Shown one piece after another: positions 8,013-17,259 of a stretch of 54,299 nucleotides of DNA (positions are counted from its first letter, which is position 1; every line of letters begins with the position of its first letter). The notes beneath the pieces are model-generated. The model was not told the origin of the DNA. It saw only the letters and a list, made by a program, of their open reading frames with translations, and did no database searches. A program made the translations under genes and the position numbers. The DNA comes from Opitutales bacterium UBA5694 (GTDB lineage Bacteria; Verrucomicrobiota; Verrucomicrobiia; Opitutales; Opitutaceae). The DNA lies in the NCBI GenBank assembly GCA_002420185.1, contig DIHO01000018.1, forward strand, positions 136,348 to 190,646, in the 5' to 3' direction.

Positions 8013-10286
8013 TTAACTGCCAGGAACCACAACGTGGTACTGGTTGATCGCGGGCGTATCAATCCTAGTCTTCTCACCGTCTGGCCACTGCACTTCAATC
8101 GCTTCTATCGCATCCGCCTCTCCGATGCCAAAATGCAACGTGGATGAGGTTTGAGCATTTCGCGACTGTCCAGATACTTTTGCCTTAACCGCTGTAAAGT
8201 CATCGGCTATTATCCGGACTGTCGCTCCCACTGTCGAACGCTTCTTCGCAGGGCGCAGTTGAACCCCTACCCAGTTACCCGTCTGCAGCATCTTATTCTC
8301 CAAAAACCTCAGGAACACCTGGCTTTCGACCGAGTCGGACTCCACCACTAGTAAATCAGGTTTACCATCCATATTAAAATCTTCAGAAATTGTCGCCTTT
8401 CCGTCCCTTTCTGAAGACAGACCCATGAGATAAGCGATATCTACAAAACCCTCTTCTCCAAAATTTGCTGCAAGACGGTTTTTCTGAAATGGTGACCAAC
8501 TCATTTCATTTTTTGACAAATAGCTTCCAGGACCCTCGAGGCGAAGAAATAGCGACAGCTCCTTTCGGTCTTCGACTTTGCTGTCATAAACGTCATGTCT
8601 CCAGAAAATTTCGTCGTAATTCTTCGAGGTCGTTTTACTTACATAACCATTGTTCAAATACAAATCGGGAAATCCATCGTTGTTGAAATCGATGTCCGTA
8701 CTTCCCCAAACCGATCCTGCGCGCGTGAAGACATCCTCATCCTCAAACAGCAAGAACCCGCCTTCTTTCTTGCCAAGCCATAAACGACTCCCTTTCGAAA
8801 TGATCGCACGCTTTGCTTCAATGCCTTCGAATCCCTCTCTGTGGGATCCTGCTTTGCTCATTCTACGACCCACTTCCGAACTCGAACCCGCTGCGAACAG
8901 ATCCAATTTTCCATCGCGGTTAAAATCCGCAATCACATGACTAGAGCCAAAGAGTTCCGGCTCTTCAAGCCATTCCAAGGTACGATCCTCAAGAAGCGCG
9001 GCGTTACTCCCGGCAAAAACATCCACTCCAGCAAAGTTACTCGTTATCACTAGGTCCATTTGCCCATCTAGATTCAGGTCTACAATTGAGCTTGTTCGGA
9101 TCCTGCGTTTCGATTTTTCGGATACGCCTGACTTGTCTATCATTTCTCGAAATTTTCCAGCTCCCTGATTAATCAACATAAAGGAAGGCAAACTGTCATT
9201 CGAATCGAAGATGGGCTCTGGCAGTAATCCTTGCACGTAAGCCTCAACATTCTGTCCTATGAACAAGTCCGGTAATCCATCCTCATTCAAATCTCCAGCC
9301 GTCATAGAAAACCCGCTGAAGAGCCTTTTGGGCTTCACTAAAGTTTTCGGCTTTTGATCGAATTGCCCAGACTTCCGATTAGGCTCGAAAAGAAGCACTC
9401 CCAAACCACGGGTCGTCACTATGTACTCGCGTTCACCATCCAGATCGACATCAATCAGCAGAGCTGCGTCAATTGCCGCTGGAACCTGGTGCTTTACGAA
9501 TGGACGGGGGTCGAAGCGAAAGTCACCCACGTTTCGATAGAGCATATTCGCTCTGGGAAAAAGAATATCCGGCCGACCATCGAGATCAAAATCCTCTACT
9601 AGAATAACGCTGTAAGCAGACCCCGATTCCTCTCCGTCCAGCCAGTCCGAAGACTCAAACCCAGACGTACCTGTTCTTCTATACTGCCGAAGGTTCTCAA
9701 AGGAGATCGATTGAGGGTAGTAGAGGTCGTCCTCTCCGAGCTCTTCACTCCAAACGATCCTCGCCGTGCCTTGAAACGACCTTCGGTAAAGCGTGTGGGT
9801 TGGGCCGCTCACATTCATTTCGAACTCAACCCTCGAGATCCCCACACCATCCGGTTTAACTTCAAACTCCGAATGCCTAAAGTCCACCTGATCGACGCTA
9901 TATCCCTCTTTCTCGAACCGATTGAGCATCGTTTCGAACTGGTAGCTTCTGAGATATTTTATCCCCGAAGCTGGAGCTCGGTGGATAAACTCAAAAATCT
10001 TTTCGGGCAATCGCCTATTTAGCGTCCATTGTGGCATTTCGATAGCCCCTAAAGAAAAAGTTCGGAAAACGTCTAGCGGGTTTTCTGCCTCGCGAATCTC
10101 ATCCCAAAGCTTCGCAATGGTATCCCCATAACGCTCTGCTCGGACTTCGTTCACCCAAACCGTTTCGTCCAGGGCCTTCCGCTTCAGGTCGATTCGCGTC
10201 CCTACATCTTGTGCGGTTAAAGAGCCACCCAACAACAGGACGACTAACCCTATGCCCTCTTTTAATATTTTGGGATATTTTGCCAT
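8013..10286 (-). CDS. CRTAC1-like FG-GAP/VCBS repeat protein with ASPIC/UnbV domain
   Basis: A 757-residue exported protein. After the signal peptide (ending near T-A-Q at 25) comes an N-terminal domain to about residue 220 that I do not recognise. Then come at least seven Ca2+-loop motifs of the D-x-[DN]-x-D-G type at about 232-240, 279-287, 331-340, 402-411, 453-462, 531-541 and 635-644, which would build an integrin-like beta-propeller. An ASPIC/UnbV domain occupies about 670-752 (GATVRIIADD, QTSSTLHFGIGEA, VQWPDGEKT). Such proteins are common in Verrucomicrobiota and Planctomycetota and are thought to act at the cell surface, but their function is not established. It is not in an operon. 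Confidence 0.9.
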   Translation of the reverse strand: MAKYPKILKEGIGLVVLLLGGSLTAQDVGTRIDLKRKALDETVWVNEVRAERYGDTIAKLWDEIREAENPLDVFRTFSLGAIEMPQWTLNRRLPEKIFEFIHRAPASGIKYLRSYQFETMLNRFEKEGYSVDQVDFRHSEFEVKPDGVGISRVEFEMNVSGPTHTLYRRSFQGTARIVWSEELGEDDLYYPQSISFENLRQYRRTGTSGFESSDWLDGEESGSAYSVILVEDFDLDGRPDILFPRANMLYRNVGDFRFDPRPFVKHQVPAAIDAALLIDVDLDGEREYIVTTRGLGVLLFEPNRKSGQFDQKPKTLVKPKRLFSGFSMTAGDLNEDGLPDLFIGQNVEAYVQGLLPEPIFDSNDSLPSFMLINQGAGKFREMIDKSGVSEKSKRRIRTSSIVDLNLDGQMDLVITSNFAGVDVFAGSNAALLEDRTLEWLEEPELFGSSHVIADFNRDGKLDLFAAGSSSEVGRRMSKAGSHREGFEGIEAKRAIISKGSRLWLGKKEGGFLLFEDEDVFTRAGSVWGSTDIDFNNDGFPDLYLNNGYVSKTTSKNYDEIFWRHDVYDSKVEDRKELSLFLRLEGPGSYLSKNEMSWSPFQKNRLAANFGEEGFVDIAYLMGLSSERDGKATISEDFNMDGKPDLLVVESDSVESQVFLRFLENKMLQTGNWVGVQLRPAKKRSTVGATVRIIADDFTAVKAKVSGQSRNAQTSSTLHFGIGEADAIEAIEVQWPDGEKTRIDTPAINQYHVVVPGS

Positions 10287-10466
10287 CCTTTTTTATAATG
10301 ACCCTAAAAAGCTAGCTCACGAATCGGGTCATGCAAACGGTCACAAGGAATCCTAGCAAGACAGAACTGAGAGCAGCCAACTTCAGAAAATCTATCGCAT
10401 CCTCAATTTGCCTGGCATTACCTGATCAAACCCAGATCCGGAAGGATGTCAGAATGCACGATAACC

Positions 10467-11144
10467 CTATTTACCCTGCTTTTCCGCTCGGATCACTTCT
10501 TTGAGTGACTGAGAAGTCAGGAGATAATAGACTTCTTCCGCGATATTTTTGGCATGGTCTGCAATTCGCTCGAATGACTTTGAAATAAAGACCATCTCTG
10601 TCGAAGTCGCGACAGTTGACGGATCCTGCTTCATCAGCTCTACAAACTGGCTTAAATTTTCTCGATTCAGTGAGTCAACTTCTTTGTCCCGATTGATAAT
10701 TGAGTAAGCGATATTCTCATCCTCCTGGATGAAACTCTGTAAAGCCTCTTTCAACATGCTAACCGCGAGCTCACCCATTTTGGGAACCTGGCCTAGGCTC
10801 GACCCAATGGGGCCTTCGGTCAGGATTTTAATCGTTCTTTTCGCAACGCTTGATGCCTCGTCCCCAACCCTTTCCAAATCGTGACTCGCTTTGACTGCAA
10901 CAAACAAAAGTCTGAGATCTCTAGCTACCGGTGCCCTTAAGTTAATATATCTTGCGACCTCATCATCGATTTCCGTCTCAATGTCATTTATTACATCGTC
11001 GGATTTGATGATCTTCTCAGCCAGCACTTTATCACCCTCCAGCATTGCTTTCATGGCGGAATTCGTGATCTCAACCGACTTTTCGCCCATCAGCATCAAA
11101 TTTGATCGAACGTCTTCAAGCTCTTCGTGGAAATATCTTTTCAT
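10467..11144 (-). CDS. phoU: Phosphate-specific transport regulator PhoU
   Basis: A 225-residue cytoplasmic all-helical protein with two PhoU repeats (about residues 15-100 and 120-205), each carrying a metal-cluster pattern such as E-x-x-x-D in DDVINDIETEIDDEV and SHDLERVGDEASSVA, then KSFERIADHAKNIAEEV in the second repeat. PhoU links the PstSCAB transporter to the PhoR/PhoB two-component system and restrains phosphate uptake. It is the last gene of the pst run, 34 bp after pstB, as in many bacteria. No phoB or phoR gene is in this window. Confidence 0.96.
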   Translation of the reverse strand: MKRYFHEELEDVRSNLMLMGEKSVEITNSAMKAMLEGDKVLAEKIIKSDDVINDIETEIDDEVARYINLRAPVARDLRLLFVAVKASHDLERVGDEASSVAKRTIKILTEGPIGSSLGQVPKMGELAVSMLKEALQSFIQEDENIAYSIINRDKEVDSLNRENLSQFVELMKQDPSTVATSTEMVFISKSFERIADHAKNIAEEVYYLLTSQSLKEVIRAEKQGK

Positions 11145-11178
11145 GCTTATAATCTACTTGTTTTAACTACCTCTATTA

Positions 11179-12006
11179 TTAGCCGAATCTTCCGGAAATA
11201 TAGGCTTCGGTTTGCTCGTTATCCGGGCTCATGAACATTTGATCCGTTGCATTCATCTCTATCAGCTTACCCATGTAAAAGAACGCCGTCCTGTCTGATA
11301 CTCGCGCCGCTTGCTGCATATTGTGCGTTACGATTACAATCGTGTAATCGTTTTTTAGATTATGAATGAGTTCTTCCACTTTCGCCGTAGCCACTGGATC
11401 CAATGCAGAGCAAGGCTCGTCCATTAGAAGAATGTCTGGCTCCACCGCAAGGGCACGAGCAATACAAAGGCGCTGTTGCTGACCACCCGATAGGCTCAAG
11501 CCACTCGTATCCAAACGATCACTCACTTCTTCCCAAAGAGCGGCACCTTTCAGACACTTCTCTACAGCGTCATCCAAAACGGATTTCTTGCTGATCCCCT
11601 GAATCCTCAATCCGTAAACAACGTTTTCGTAAATACTCTTGGGAAAGGGATTCGACTTCTGGAAAACCATGCCCACTCGCTTGCGCAATACAGTGGCATC
11701 TACGCGGGGGTCATAGATATCCACTCCGTTCATCCGAATATGCCCCCTGCCGATTCGGGCGATCTCGATCAAATCATTCATTCGATTGATACATCTCAAA
11801 AGCGTGCTCTTTCCGCAGCCCGAGGGTCCAATGAATGCGGTCACCTCCTTCTCATCAATGTCCATATTGATATTAAATAACGCTTGCTTGTCTCCATAGA
11901 AGAAGTCGAAGTCAGAAATTCTGATGAGAGACTGATTTTTCTCGTCGGGGGGGGTTTCCACATTCATCGCATCCATCATTGTTACGTTCTCGAGGATGCA
12001 CTCCAT
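11179..12006 (-). CDS. pstB: Phosphate ABC transporter ATP-binding protein
   Basis: A 275-residue ATPase of the PstSCAB importer. Walker A is GPSGCGKST near residues 58-66 and is followed by the PstB-typical LLRCINRMNDLI. The ABC signature is LSGGQQQRLCIARAL, Walker B is DILLMDEPCSALDP, and the switch His lies in IVIVTHNMQQAARVSD. The start at 12006 is 8 bp after the pstA stop, which fits translational coupling. A later Met (codon 10, 11 or 14) could also be used, since the N-terminal 20 residues are not conserved. Confidence 0.97.
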   Translation of the reverse strand: MECILENVTMMDAMNVETPPDEKNQSLIRISDFDFFYGDKQALFNINMDIDEKEVTAFIGPSGCGKSTLLRCINRMNDLIEIARIGRGHIRMNGVDIYDPRVDATVLRKRVGMVFQKSNPFPKSIYENVVYGLRIQGISKKSVLDDAVEKCLKGAALWEEVSDRLDTSGLSLSGGQQQRLCIARALAVEPDILLMDEPCSALDPVATAKVEELIHNLKNDYTIVIVTHNMQQAARVSDRTAFFYMGKLIEMNATDQMFMSPDNEQTEAYISGRFG

Positions 12007-12014
12007 TACGGATA

Positions 12015-13076
12015 TTACCAGCGGTATTTTTTCCGCATGCGGATTCTCATCAAAATTGAAGCTAAAGCAATACCGGCCACGATGAATAAAAACACGAATG
12101 CCGTTCCGTACTGCATCCGCGACGTGAATTCGTTTTGGGGTATTTTAGCGCTCACCACATAAATGTGATAGGGCAACGCCATAACTCCTTGAAAGAGGAA
12201 ATCGTACCAATGTTCGAGACCTTGCCACGGCAACTGGTCTCTCAATGCGTAAGCCGCCGTGAACATGATCGGCGCCGTTTCTCCCGCGACCCGAGCAACA
12301 CCGATAATAGAGGAGGTCAATATCCCTGGCATCGCATAAGGGAGGACATTGGTTCGGATAGTCGTCCACTTTGTAGCTCCGAGAGCAAGCGACGCGTCAC
12401 GCAGTCCTTGAGGGATCGCGCGCATCGACTCTTCACTGGCCGATATGACGATCGGCAGAACCATGAAAGCCAGCGTGAACCAACCTGCAATGAGTGAAAC
12501 GTTCCACCCAAAAGCCAGGACGAACATGCCCATACCGAAAATCCCAAACACGATCGAAGGCACCCCTGCCAAATTAAGAATAGAGAGCCTGACCGAATTC
12601 AATATTTTTCCGGGACGGGAATACTCACTTAAAAAGATGGCACTCAATACTCCAAGCGTAAGTGCGATTAGCATCGCCCCCAGAACAAGCAAAACCGTAC
12701 CCACGATACACGGCCAAATTCCTCCGCCAGAATAAGCGTAGGTTTCCGTTACAATCGTCTCGTCGATCGTCTCTTTAAACTCTCGAAACTTCGTATCGCT
12801 CAATTCGTACTGCTGTCCCTCATATTCGAATACGTGGAGCGTCTGCGGCGACTCAGATAGGAACTCCAGGTTTACAAACGGGAATTCACTTTCGAACAAG
12901 GTTTTTCCTCCTTTGTAAAATATGTCTACGAAGATCACCGCAGCACAAAGCAATACGAAATAAGTCGCCAAGCGAAACATCCAAAAAACAACTCGCTCAA
13001 CTAACTTCGCCTTAGTCGGCTTTCCAAAGAGTGCTTGCTCCATCGACTTACTTGAACTGGCTGCTATAGTGGACAT
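12015..13076 (-). CDS. pstA: Phosphate ABC transporter permease PstA
   Basis: A 353-residue inner-membrane permease. After a first transmembrane helix (about 33-50) comes a periplasmic stretch of roughly 65 residues, then the MetI-type permease core with the coupling-helix EAA loop (ESMRAIPQGLRDASLALGAT, about 215-235). The last helix is followed by a basic tail (MRIRMRKKYRW). It is about 60 residues longer than E. coli PstA (296), mostly through the first periplasmic segment. It lies 9 bp after pstC and 8 bp before pstB. Confidence 0.95.
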   Translation of the reverse strand: MSTIAASSSKSMEQALFGKPTKAKLVERVVFWMFRLATYFVLLCAAVIFVDIFYKGGKTLFESEFPFVNLEFLSESPQTLHVFEYEGQQYELSDTKFREFKETIDETIVTETYAYSGGGIWPCIVGTVLLVLGAMLIALTLGVLSAIFLSEYSRPGKILNSVRLSILNLAGVPSIVFGIFGMGMFVLAFGWNVSLIAGWFTLAFMVLPIVISASEESMRAIPQGLRDASLALGATKWTTIRTNVLPYAMPGILTSSIIGVARVAGETAPIMFTAAYALRDQLPWQGLEHWYDFLFQGVMALPYHIYVVSAKIPQNEFTSRMQYGTAFVFLFIVAGIALASILMRIRMRKKYRW

Positions 13077-13085
13077 GCTCGCAGA

Positions 13086-14678
13086 TTAGCCTCGTGAAAT
13101 TTGGAACTTGGTGACAATCTTCTGAGCGAAGTAATTGATCAACAGGGAAATCAAAAACAGGGTGAGCCCGACTACAAACAGGGCTCGGTAGTGAAGACTG
13201 CCATTAACAACTTCACCCAACTCCTGGGCAATGATACCCGTCATAGTGTGAACTGGTTCGAAGAAGACTCCGACTCCCTTCGATATTTGGGGTATCTCGA
13301 TCCGGTTCCCGGCACACAAAAGTACCACCATGGTTTCGCCAATTACCCTGCCAAAACCGAGTAGGGTTGCAGATATAATCCCGGACAAAGCGGTCGGAAT
13401 GATGATGCGGACAATCGTTTGCAATTTAGTCGATCCCATCGCCATCGAAGCCTCCCTGAACGCTAATGGAACATTATTGAGAGCGTCCTCTGCGAGCGTG
13501 AAGATCGTAGGAATGGCCATCAAAGCTAGCAAGCAGCCGGCTGTAAAACCAGTTAGCCGCTCGCTGAGAGGAAAGAACTCAATCCAGCCTAGTACATCCC
13601 AACCGGAAACGGTTCGTAGCAGTGTTCCAAATACGGCAATCCCGAAAAACCCAATGACGACAGATGGGATCGCAGAAATGAACTCGATATAAGGTTTTAT
13701 CAAGTTCTGCTCAATGGGTTTAGCGACCTGGTTCACATACACGGCAGCTCCCACGCCAAGTGGAATTGCGAAGCTCATCGCAATGAAAGCCACCAAAAGC
13801 GATCCTGAAAACAGCGGTACAATTCCGTACCAATCTTGAATGGAACTATTGGTGACCCACTCCTTTCCGAAAACAAAGGACGTAAACGCGTCTTCCAGAC
13901 TAACAGATTCCGCACGATTCCACGAAACGACTTTCGATTCATAGTCTGGGATTTCCAAGATAAACATCGAAGCAAGCTCTTTGAAACGGCCCAATTTTAA
14001 ACTCAATTCGGAATCGTCGTATTCTGGGGCTCTATCTAGTAATTTCGGAATTTCCGACTCCAACTCGCGATTAATCGCGAGATACTTAGCTTCCGTATCT
14101 TTAACTAGGCTAAACATCATGTCCAAATCGACCTCTGGAATTGTCAAGTTTTGTGCCTCGTCCTCCCTTCCTGCTTTCAACAGGTTCTGCTGATGTTCTT
14201 GCAGATCGAGCATCTCATTGTAGCTATCCCGAGCCGTCGCAGCGATTTCGTTCGCCTCGAGAATATGCTCTCGCAACGGATACGCGAGATCCTCAAAATC
14301 GTAGAAAAAGTCTTCGTCTCTTCGAAGGATCGCTTTGACGTCCCTAAACTCGAGACCGCTTTCGGAGAGCTGTTCGCTCTGCAGCGTTCGAATGGAATTC
14401 AAATAACGATTCAGCGCGGAAAGTGCGTCCTGCTCTTCCCGCATCAACTCGACATATTCGAGACCCGAACTGCGATAGATCGTAAGATCCTCCCGGTACT
14501 GGCCAAAAAAGCCCGCCCCCTCCTTGAATAGGAAGAACGTAATCAAGCCTAAAACCAAGATCGACACAAACGCATTTCCACCAAAAAGCCCCTTCAAAGC
14601 GGACTCTTTGGTAAGGCCAAGAAATGACCTTTGGCGGCTGCCTAAATCGTATCTGCTATCGGTATCTTGAACGCTCAT
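13086..14678 (-). CDS. pstC: Phosphate ABC transporter permease PstC with large periplasmic insertion
   Basis: A 530-residue inner-membrane permease, far longer than the ~320 residues typical of PstC. The first transmembrane helix is at about 35-52. Residues ~55-285 form a highly charged, helical, probably coiled-coil periplasmic domain (for example LMREEQDALSALNRYLNSI). The normal permease core follows, with the EAA loop (EDALNNVPLAFREASMAMGS) and the closing helices. The core keeps the PstC-typical I-S-A-I-P-S-V-V-I-G-F-F-G segment. Gene order and spacing fit the rest of the operon. The insertion may contact PstS, the porin or peptidoglycan; that is speculation. Confidence 0.95.
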   Translation of the reverse strand: MSVQDTDSRYDLGSRQRSFLGLTKESALKGLFGGNAFVSILVLGLITFFLFKEGAGFFGQYREDLTIYRSSGLEYVELMREEQDALSALNRYLNSIRTLQSEQLSESGLEFRDVKAILRRDEDFFYDFEDLAYPLREHILEANEIAATARDSYNEMLDLQEHQQNLLKAGREDEAQNLTIPEVDLDMMFSLVKDTEAKYLAINRELESEIPKLLDRAPEYDDSELSLKLGRFKELASMFILEIPDYESKVVSWNRAESVSLEDAFTSFVFGKEWVTNSSIQDWYGIVPLFSGSLLVAFIAMSFAIPLGVGAAVYVNQVAKPIEQNLIKPYIEFISAIPSVVIGFFGIAVFGTLLRTVSGWDVLGWIEFFPLSERLTGFTAGCLLALMAIPTIFTLAEDALNNVPLAFREASMAMGSTKLQTIVRIIIPTALSGIISATLLGFGRVIGETMVVLLCAGNRIEIPQISKGVGVFFEPVHTMTGIIAQELGEVVNGSLHYRALFVVGLTLFLISLLINYFAQKIVTKFQISRG

Positions 14679-14700
14679 TGCGTTTGTGGTTTAATTTCCA

Positions 14701-14721
14701 TACGGTATATTTCAAACCGTA
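14701..14721 (-). other. Small hairpin between pstS and pstC
   Basis: TACGGT and ACCGTA form a 6-bp stem around a 9-base AT-rich loop in the 63-bp gap between pstS and pstC. Such hairpins can protect the abundant pstS message or cut read-through. There is no T-run, so it is not a standard terminator. The function is a guess. Confidence 0.3.
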
Positions 14722-14741
14722 ATTAGATTGCAGTGACAACC

Positions 14742-15578
14742 TCAGAGGATGGAGATAAAGTATACCGACTGAACAATCTCTTGTCCCTTAGGACTCAAAC
14801 AGAAATCCACGAATTCTTTCACAATCGGTCTCATTTCAGATTTTGCGTCGTAAAAATAGTACAGAGGGCGTGCAAACGAGTAGTCTGGATTGTCAGGCGA
14901 AATGCCATCCACCGGAAGGGGCTTCAATCCGGGTGATCCGAGATAAGCCAAACCTACATAGCCTATGCCATTTGTGTTTTTCGCCACTTCTGACGCGATT
15001 TGCTCGTTACCCGCCATCTTTTGTGAGGAAGATGCGTAGTCACGCTTCCGAAGGGCTAAATCCTGAAATACCGCATAGGTTCCCGAAGAAGTATTGCGAG
15101 TATATACAGAAATTGACCCTGGCTTCCCGTTGATCGCCGACCAGTTTTCCACATCGCCTGTGAATATCTTCTCCACTTCTCTAGCGCTGATCTCGTCCAT
15201 CGGATTATTGTCTTGAACGACAATCGCGATTCCGTCTTTTGCCACAGTGATGGGTTCCATTTTAATTCCAGCCAGCAATCCTTTGGATATTTCGGTCCCT
15301 TTTGCATCTCGGCTAGACATTCCCAAGTCTGCCGTTTTGTCGATAACTGCAGCGATACCCGTCGATGAGCCTTCGGCCGCAATTTCAAAGGTTACGTTGA
15401 TACCTTGTTTCGCTTTGATCGCTTTGAATTCCTCGGCAAGTTGGGGAACCATTTTTGCCCCCAAAGTATCAGACCCTTTGATTACTATCTTCTCGGCTGC
15501 ATTAGCTACGGAAAGAGCATTGAAAAAACTTAGCAAAGCAGTAACGCACGATAGTTTTGTAATACGTAATATTTTCAT
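14742..15578 (-). CDS. pstS: Phosphate ABC transporter substrate-binding protein
   Basis: A 278-residue periplasmic binding protein of the PstS/SphX type with a signal peptide cleaved after about residue 27 (V-A-N-A). Phosphate-contacting patterns are present: GSDTLGAKMVPQLAEEF, the GSSTGI loop, SSRDAKGTE and the TRNTSSGTY segment. It is shorter than E. coli PstS (346) and matches the compact PBP-like-2 form. It follows the porin by 127 bp and precedes pstC by 63 bp. A single GTTACA-like half-site at 15658-15663 is the only Pho-like feature in its own upstream gap, so expression may come mainly from the porin promoter. Confidence 0.94.
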   Translation of the reverse strand: MKILRITKLSCVTALLSFFNALSVANAAEKIVIKGSDTLGAKMVPQLAEEFKAIKAKQGINVTFEIAAEGSSTGIAAVIDKTADLGMSSRDAKGTEISKGLLAGIKMEPITVAKDGIAIVVQDNNPMDEISAREVEKIFTGDVENWSAINGKPGSISVYTRNTSSGTYAVFQDLALRKRDYASSSQKMAGNEQIASEVAKNTNGIGYVGLAYLGSPGLKPLPVDGISPDNPDYSFARPLYYFYDAKSEMRPIVKEFVDFCLSPKGQEIVQSVYFISIL

Positions 15579-15705
15579 TCTGGACGGGTTTTCTATTTCT
15601 TGTTGAATTATCCTCTATAAAGTTTGATGAACTCATCTGTTGCAATAAGACTTTCACTGTAACGAGTAGGAGACACTTGTTTTGCAAAGCGGAGTTCGAT
15701 TAAGG

Positions 15706-17052
15706 CTAAAATTTTATCTCTCCATCAACCAAAAGCACCTGCGTGTTTCCTAGGTTCCCCGGTGATGCCATATAATCGTTATCAATGCTGTCACCTGCGA
15801 AATACGTGACGCTAAGACCAAAGAAGTCCGTGAACATCTGCTTGTAATTGATCACGTATCCAGCTTGGTTGACCTCCCCACCGGCCCAGTCGGAGTCCGA
15901 GAGATTCGGCGTGTATCCAGCCGCTTCCATTAACCGGTATTCGGCACTCCACTGCTTTTGGCCGGCCTTCTTAGCGGAACCAAACTGGTATCCTAGATTG
16001 GCAAATTGGTTTTTAGAGCTTTGACTCGTACCATCGAAGAATGGCGAGTCCGGATCATTGATGAGCTCATCTCCCTTGAAGTTGGTTCCCCAGACTCCGA
16101 AGATTTTGTGTCTCGCTCCATTATCAGTTTTGAAACCGTATTCAAATGGTACTGCCGCAACTACAAAATCGTGGAAATATCGTACCGGGTTCGCCCCAGC
16201 AAAAGTACCGCTCTCAGAGAAATTAGACGTGCCGCCGGTTGTCGCCATGAATATGGGAGCAAACTTAAGTCCTTCTCCATTGCTCCACGCCGCTTGGGCC
16301 ATTAGCAAAGCGTCATCAGCGACTGATGGACCACCAACGACCTCTCGAGATTCGTTTTCCTCATCAATTATATACTGACCCGCCGTGAACGTCCAATTAC
16401 CCAAGGTTGTCGATTCAGATAATCCCTCGACATTCAAGTCGCCGTCCCAAAGCATCTTGGGTAAATAAAACGGGCTTTCATGCTTGCCGAACGTGATTCG
16501 CCAGTCCTCACCTTTGTATGCGAGGTATATGCGACCCACATTGATTCCACCACCCGACTTGTCGAAAAATCCTCCAAAGTTGGTGTTGTTCGAGTCATTC
16601 GACGTGGCGGTCTCAAATTGCACTCCAAGAGAAAAGGGACTTTCCTTAAAGCTGTAAATAGAACCGAGCCGTAATCGGTAGCGCCAACGAGACCGGTCAT
16701 TGTTTTCACCCGATCGACTTTCCCGGTTTTCGTAATGGTAGCGGAATCGCGCATTTCCATAGAGCTGCAATCCTGAAAGTGCGCTCGGCATGGGTACACT
16801 AGCTGGCGCTTCACTAACGTACTTGCTTTCAACCTGTGCAACGGCGGCGTTTACAATTTCCGTTTTCTGGGCCTCCATCACGGACGATACTTCGGCCTCT
16901 ATCTCAGCAGCTTCCACCTGTGTGAGGATTCCTTTTCTAACTAGTACATCTATAAGAACATCTGTCGTTGCATCCTGCGAATAGGATAGTCCAGCTCCAC
17001 AGAAAATTGCCCAACCTGTCAGTATTAATTTCAATAATTTTTGCCTAGTCAT
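15706..17052 (-). CDS. Putative porin, first gene of the phosphate-uptake cluster
   Basis: A 448-residue outer-membrane protein. The signal peptide ends near residue 25 (L-S-Y-S-Q). A short periplasmic coiled-coil follows (about 35-75, Ala/Glu/Val-rich, EAAEIEAEVSSVMEAQ). From about residue 90 alternating beta strands form the barrel, starting LQLYGNARFRYHYENR and closing with an aromatic residue (E-I-K-F). This layout matches the putative-porin (Gram-negative, OprO/OprP-like in role) group. Its place at the head of porin-pstS-pstC-pstA-pstB-phoU and the Pho-box-like array upstream indicate a phosphate-limitation channel for phosphate or polyphosphate. Anion selectivity cannot be read from the sequence. 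Confidence 0.85.
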   Translation of the reverse strand: MTRQKLLKLILTGWAIFCGAGLSYSQDATTDVLIDVLVRKGILTQVEAAEIEAEVSSVMEAQKTEIVNAAVAQVESKYVSEAPASVPMPSALSGLQLYGNARFRYHYENRESRSGENNDRSRWRYRLRLGSIYSFKESPFSLGVQFETATSNDSNNTNFGGFFDKSGGGINVGRIYLAYKGEDWRITFGKHESPFYLPKMLWDGDLNVEGLSESTTLGNWTFTAGQYIIDEENESREVVGGPSVADDALLMAQAAWSNGEGLKFAPIFMATTGGTSNFSESGTFAGANPVRYFHDFVVAAVPFEYGFKTDNGARHKIFGVWGTNFKGDELINDPDSPFFDGTSQSSKNQFANLGYQFGSAKKAGQKQWSAEYRLMEAAGYTPNLSDSDWAGGEVNQAGYVINYKQMFTDFFGLSVTYFAGDSIDNDYMASPGNLGNTQVLLVDGEIKF

Positions 17053-17156
17053 TTTGTTTTATCGTTTTCAGGATTCGAACTAAAGACACTGTTTCAACTA
17101 CCTGTGCTGCGAGCCACCGCCGACAAAAGCGAGCGAAAATCAACAAACAACAAAAG

Positions 17157-17195
17157 AGTTACCTCACCGTAACACATTCGTAACCTAATCGTAAC
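17157..17195 (-). promoter_or_regulatory. Pho-box-like array of 11-bp direct repeats
   Basis: Three perfect CGTAAC hexamers on the plus strand begin at 17168, 17179 and 17190, exactly 11 bp apart; read toward the porin they are GTTACG units. A fourth, degenerate unit begins at 17157 (4 of 6 matches). The array ends about 105 bp before the porin start. Period 11 is the known architecture of PhoB-type boxes (7+4 in E. coli, 8+3 in cyanobacteria), here with a GTTACG core. PhoB binding is inferred from period and position. Confidence 0.72.
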
Positions 17196-17259
17196 ATTTT
17201 GGGAAATACACGCTCTTTAGACGCTGCTTAAAATTTGAAAATGACCTTTTCAACCGAGT

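Noticed and set aside
10312..10425. Minus-strand open stretch with a hydrophobic helix downstream of phoU
   Set aside because: It reads LAALSSVLLGFLVTV before a stop, but it begins right after a TGA with no ATG, GTG or usable TTG at its head.
15579..15705. Second Pho-box-like array upstream of pstS
   Set aside because: Only one half-site (15658-15663) is present; positions 11 bp to either side do not match.
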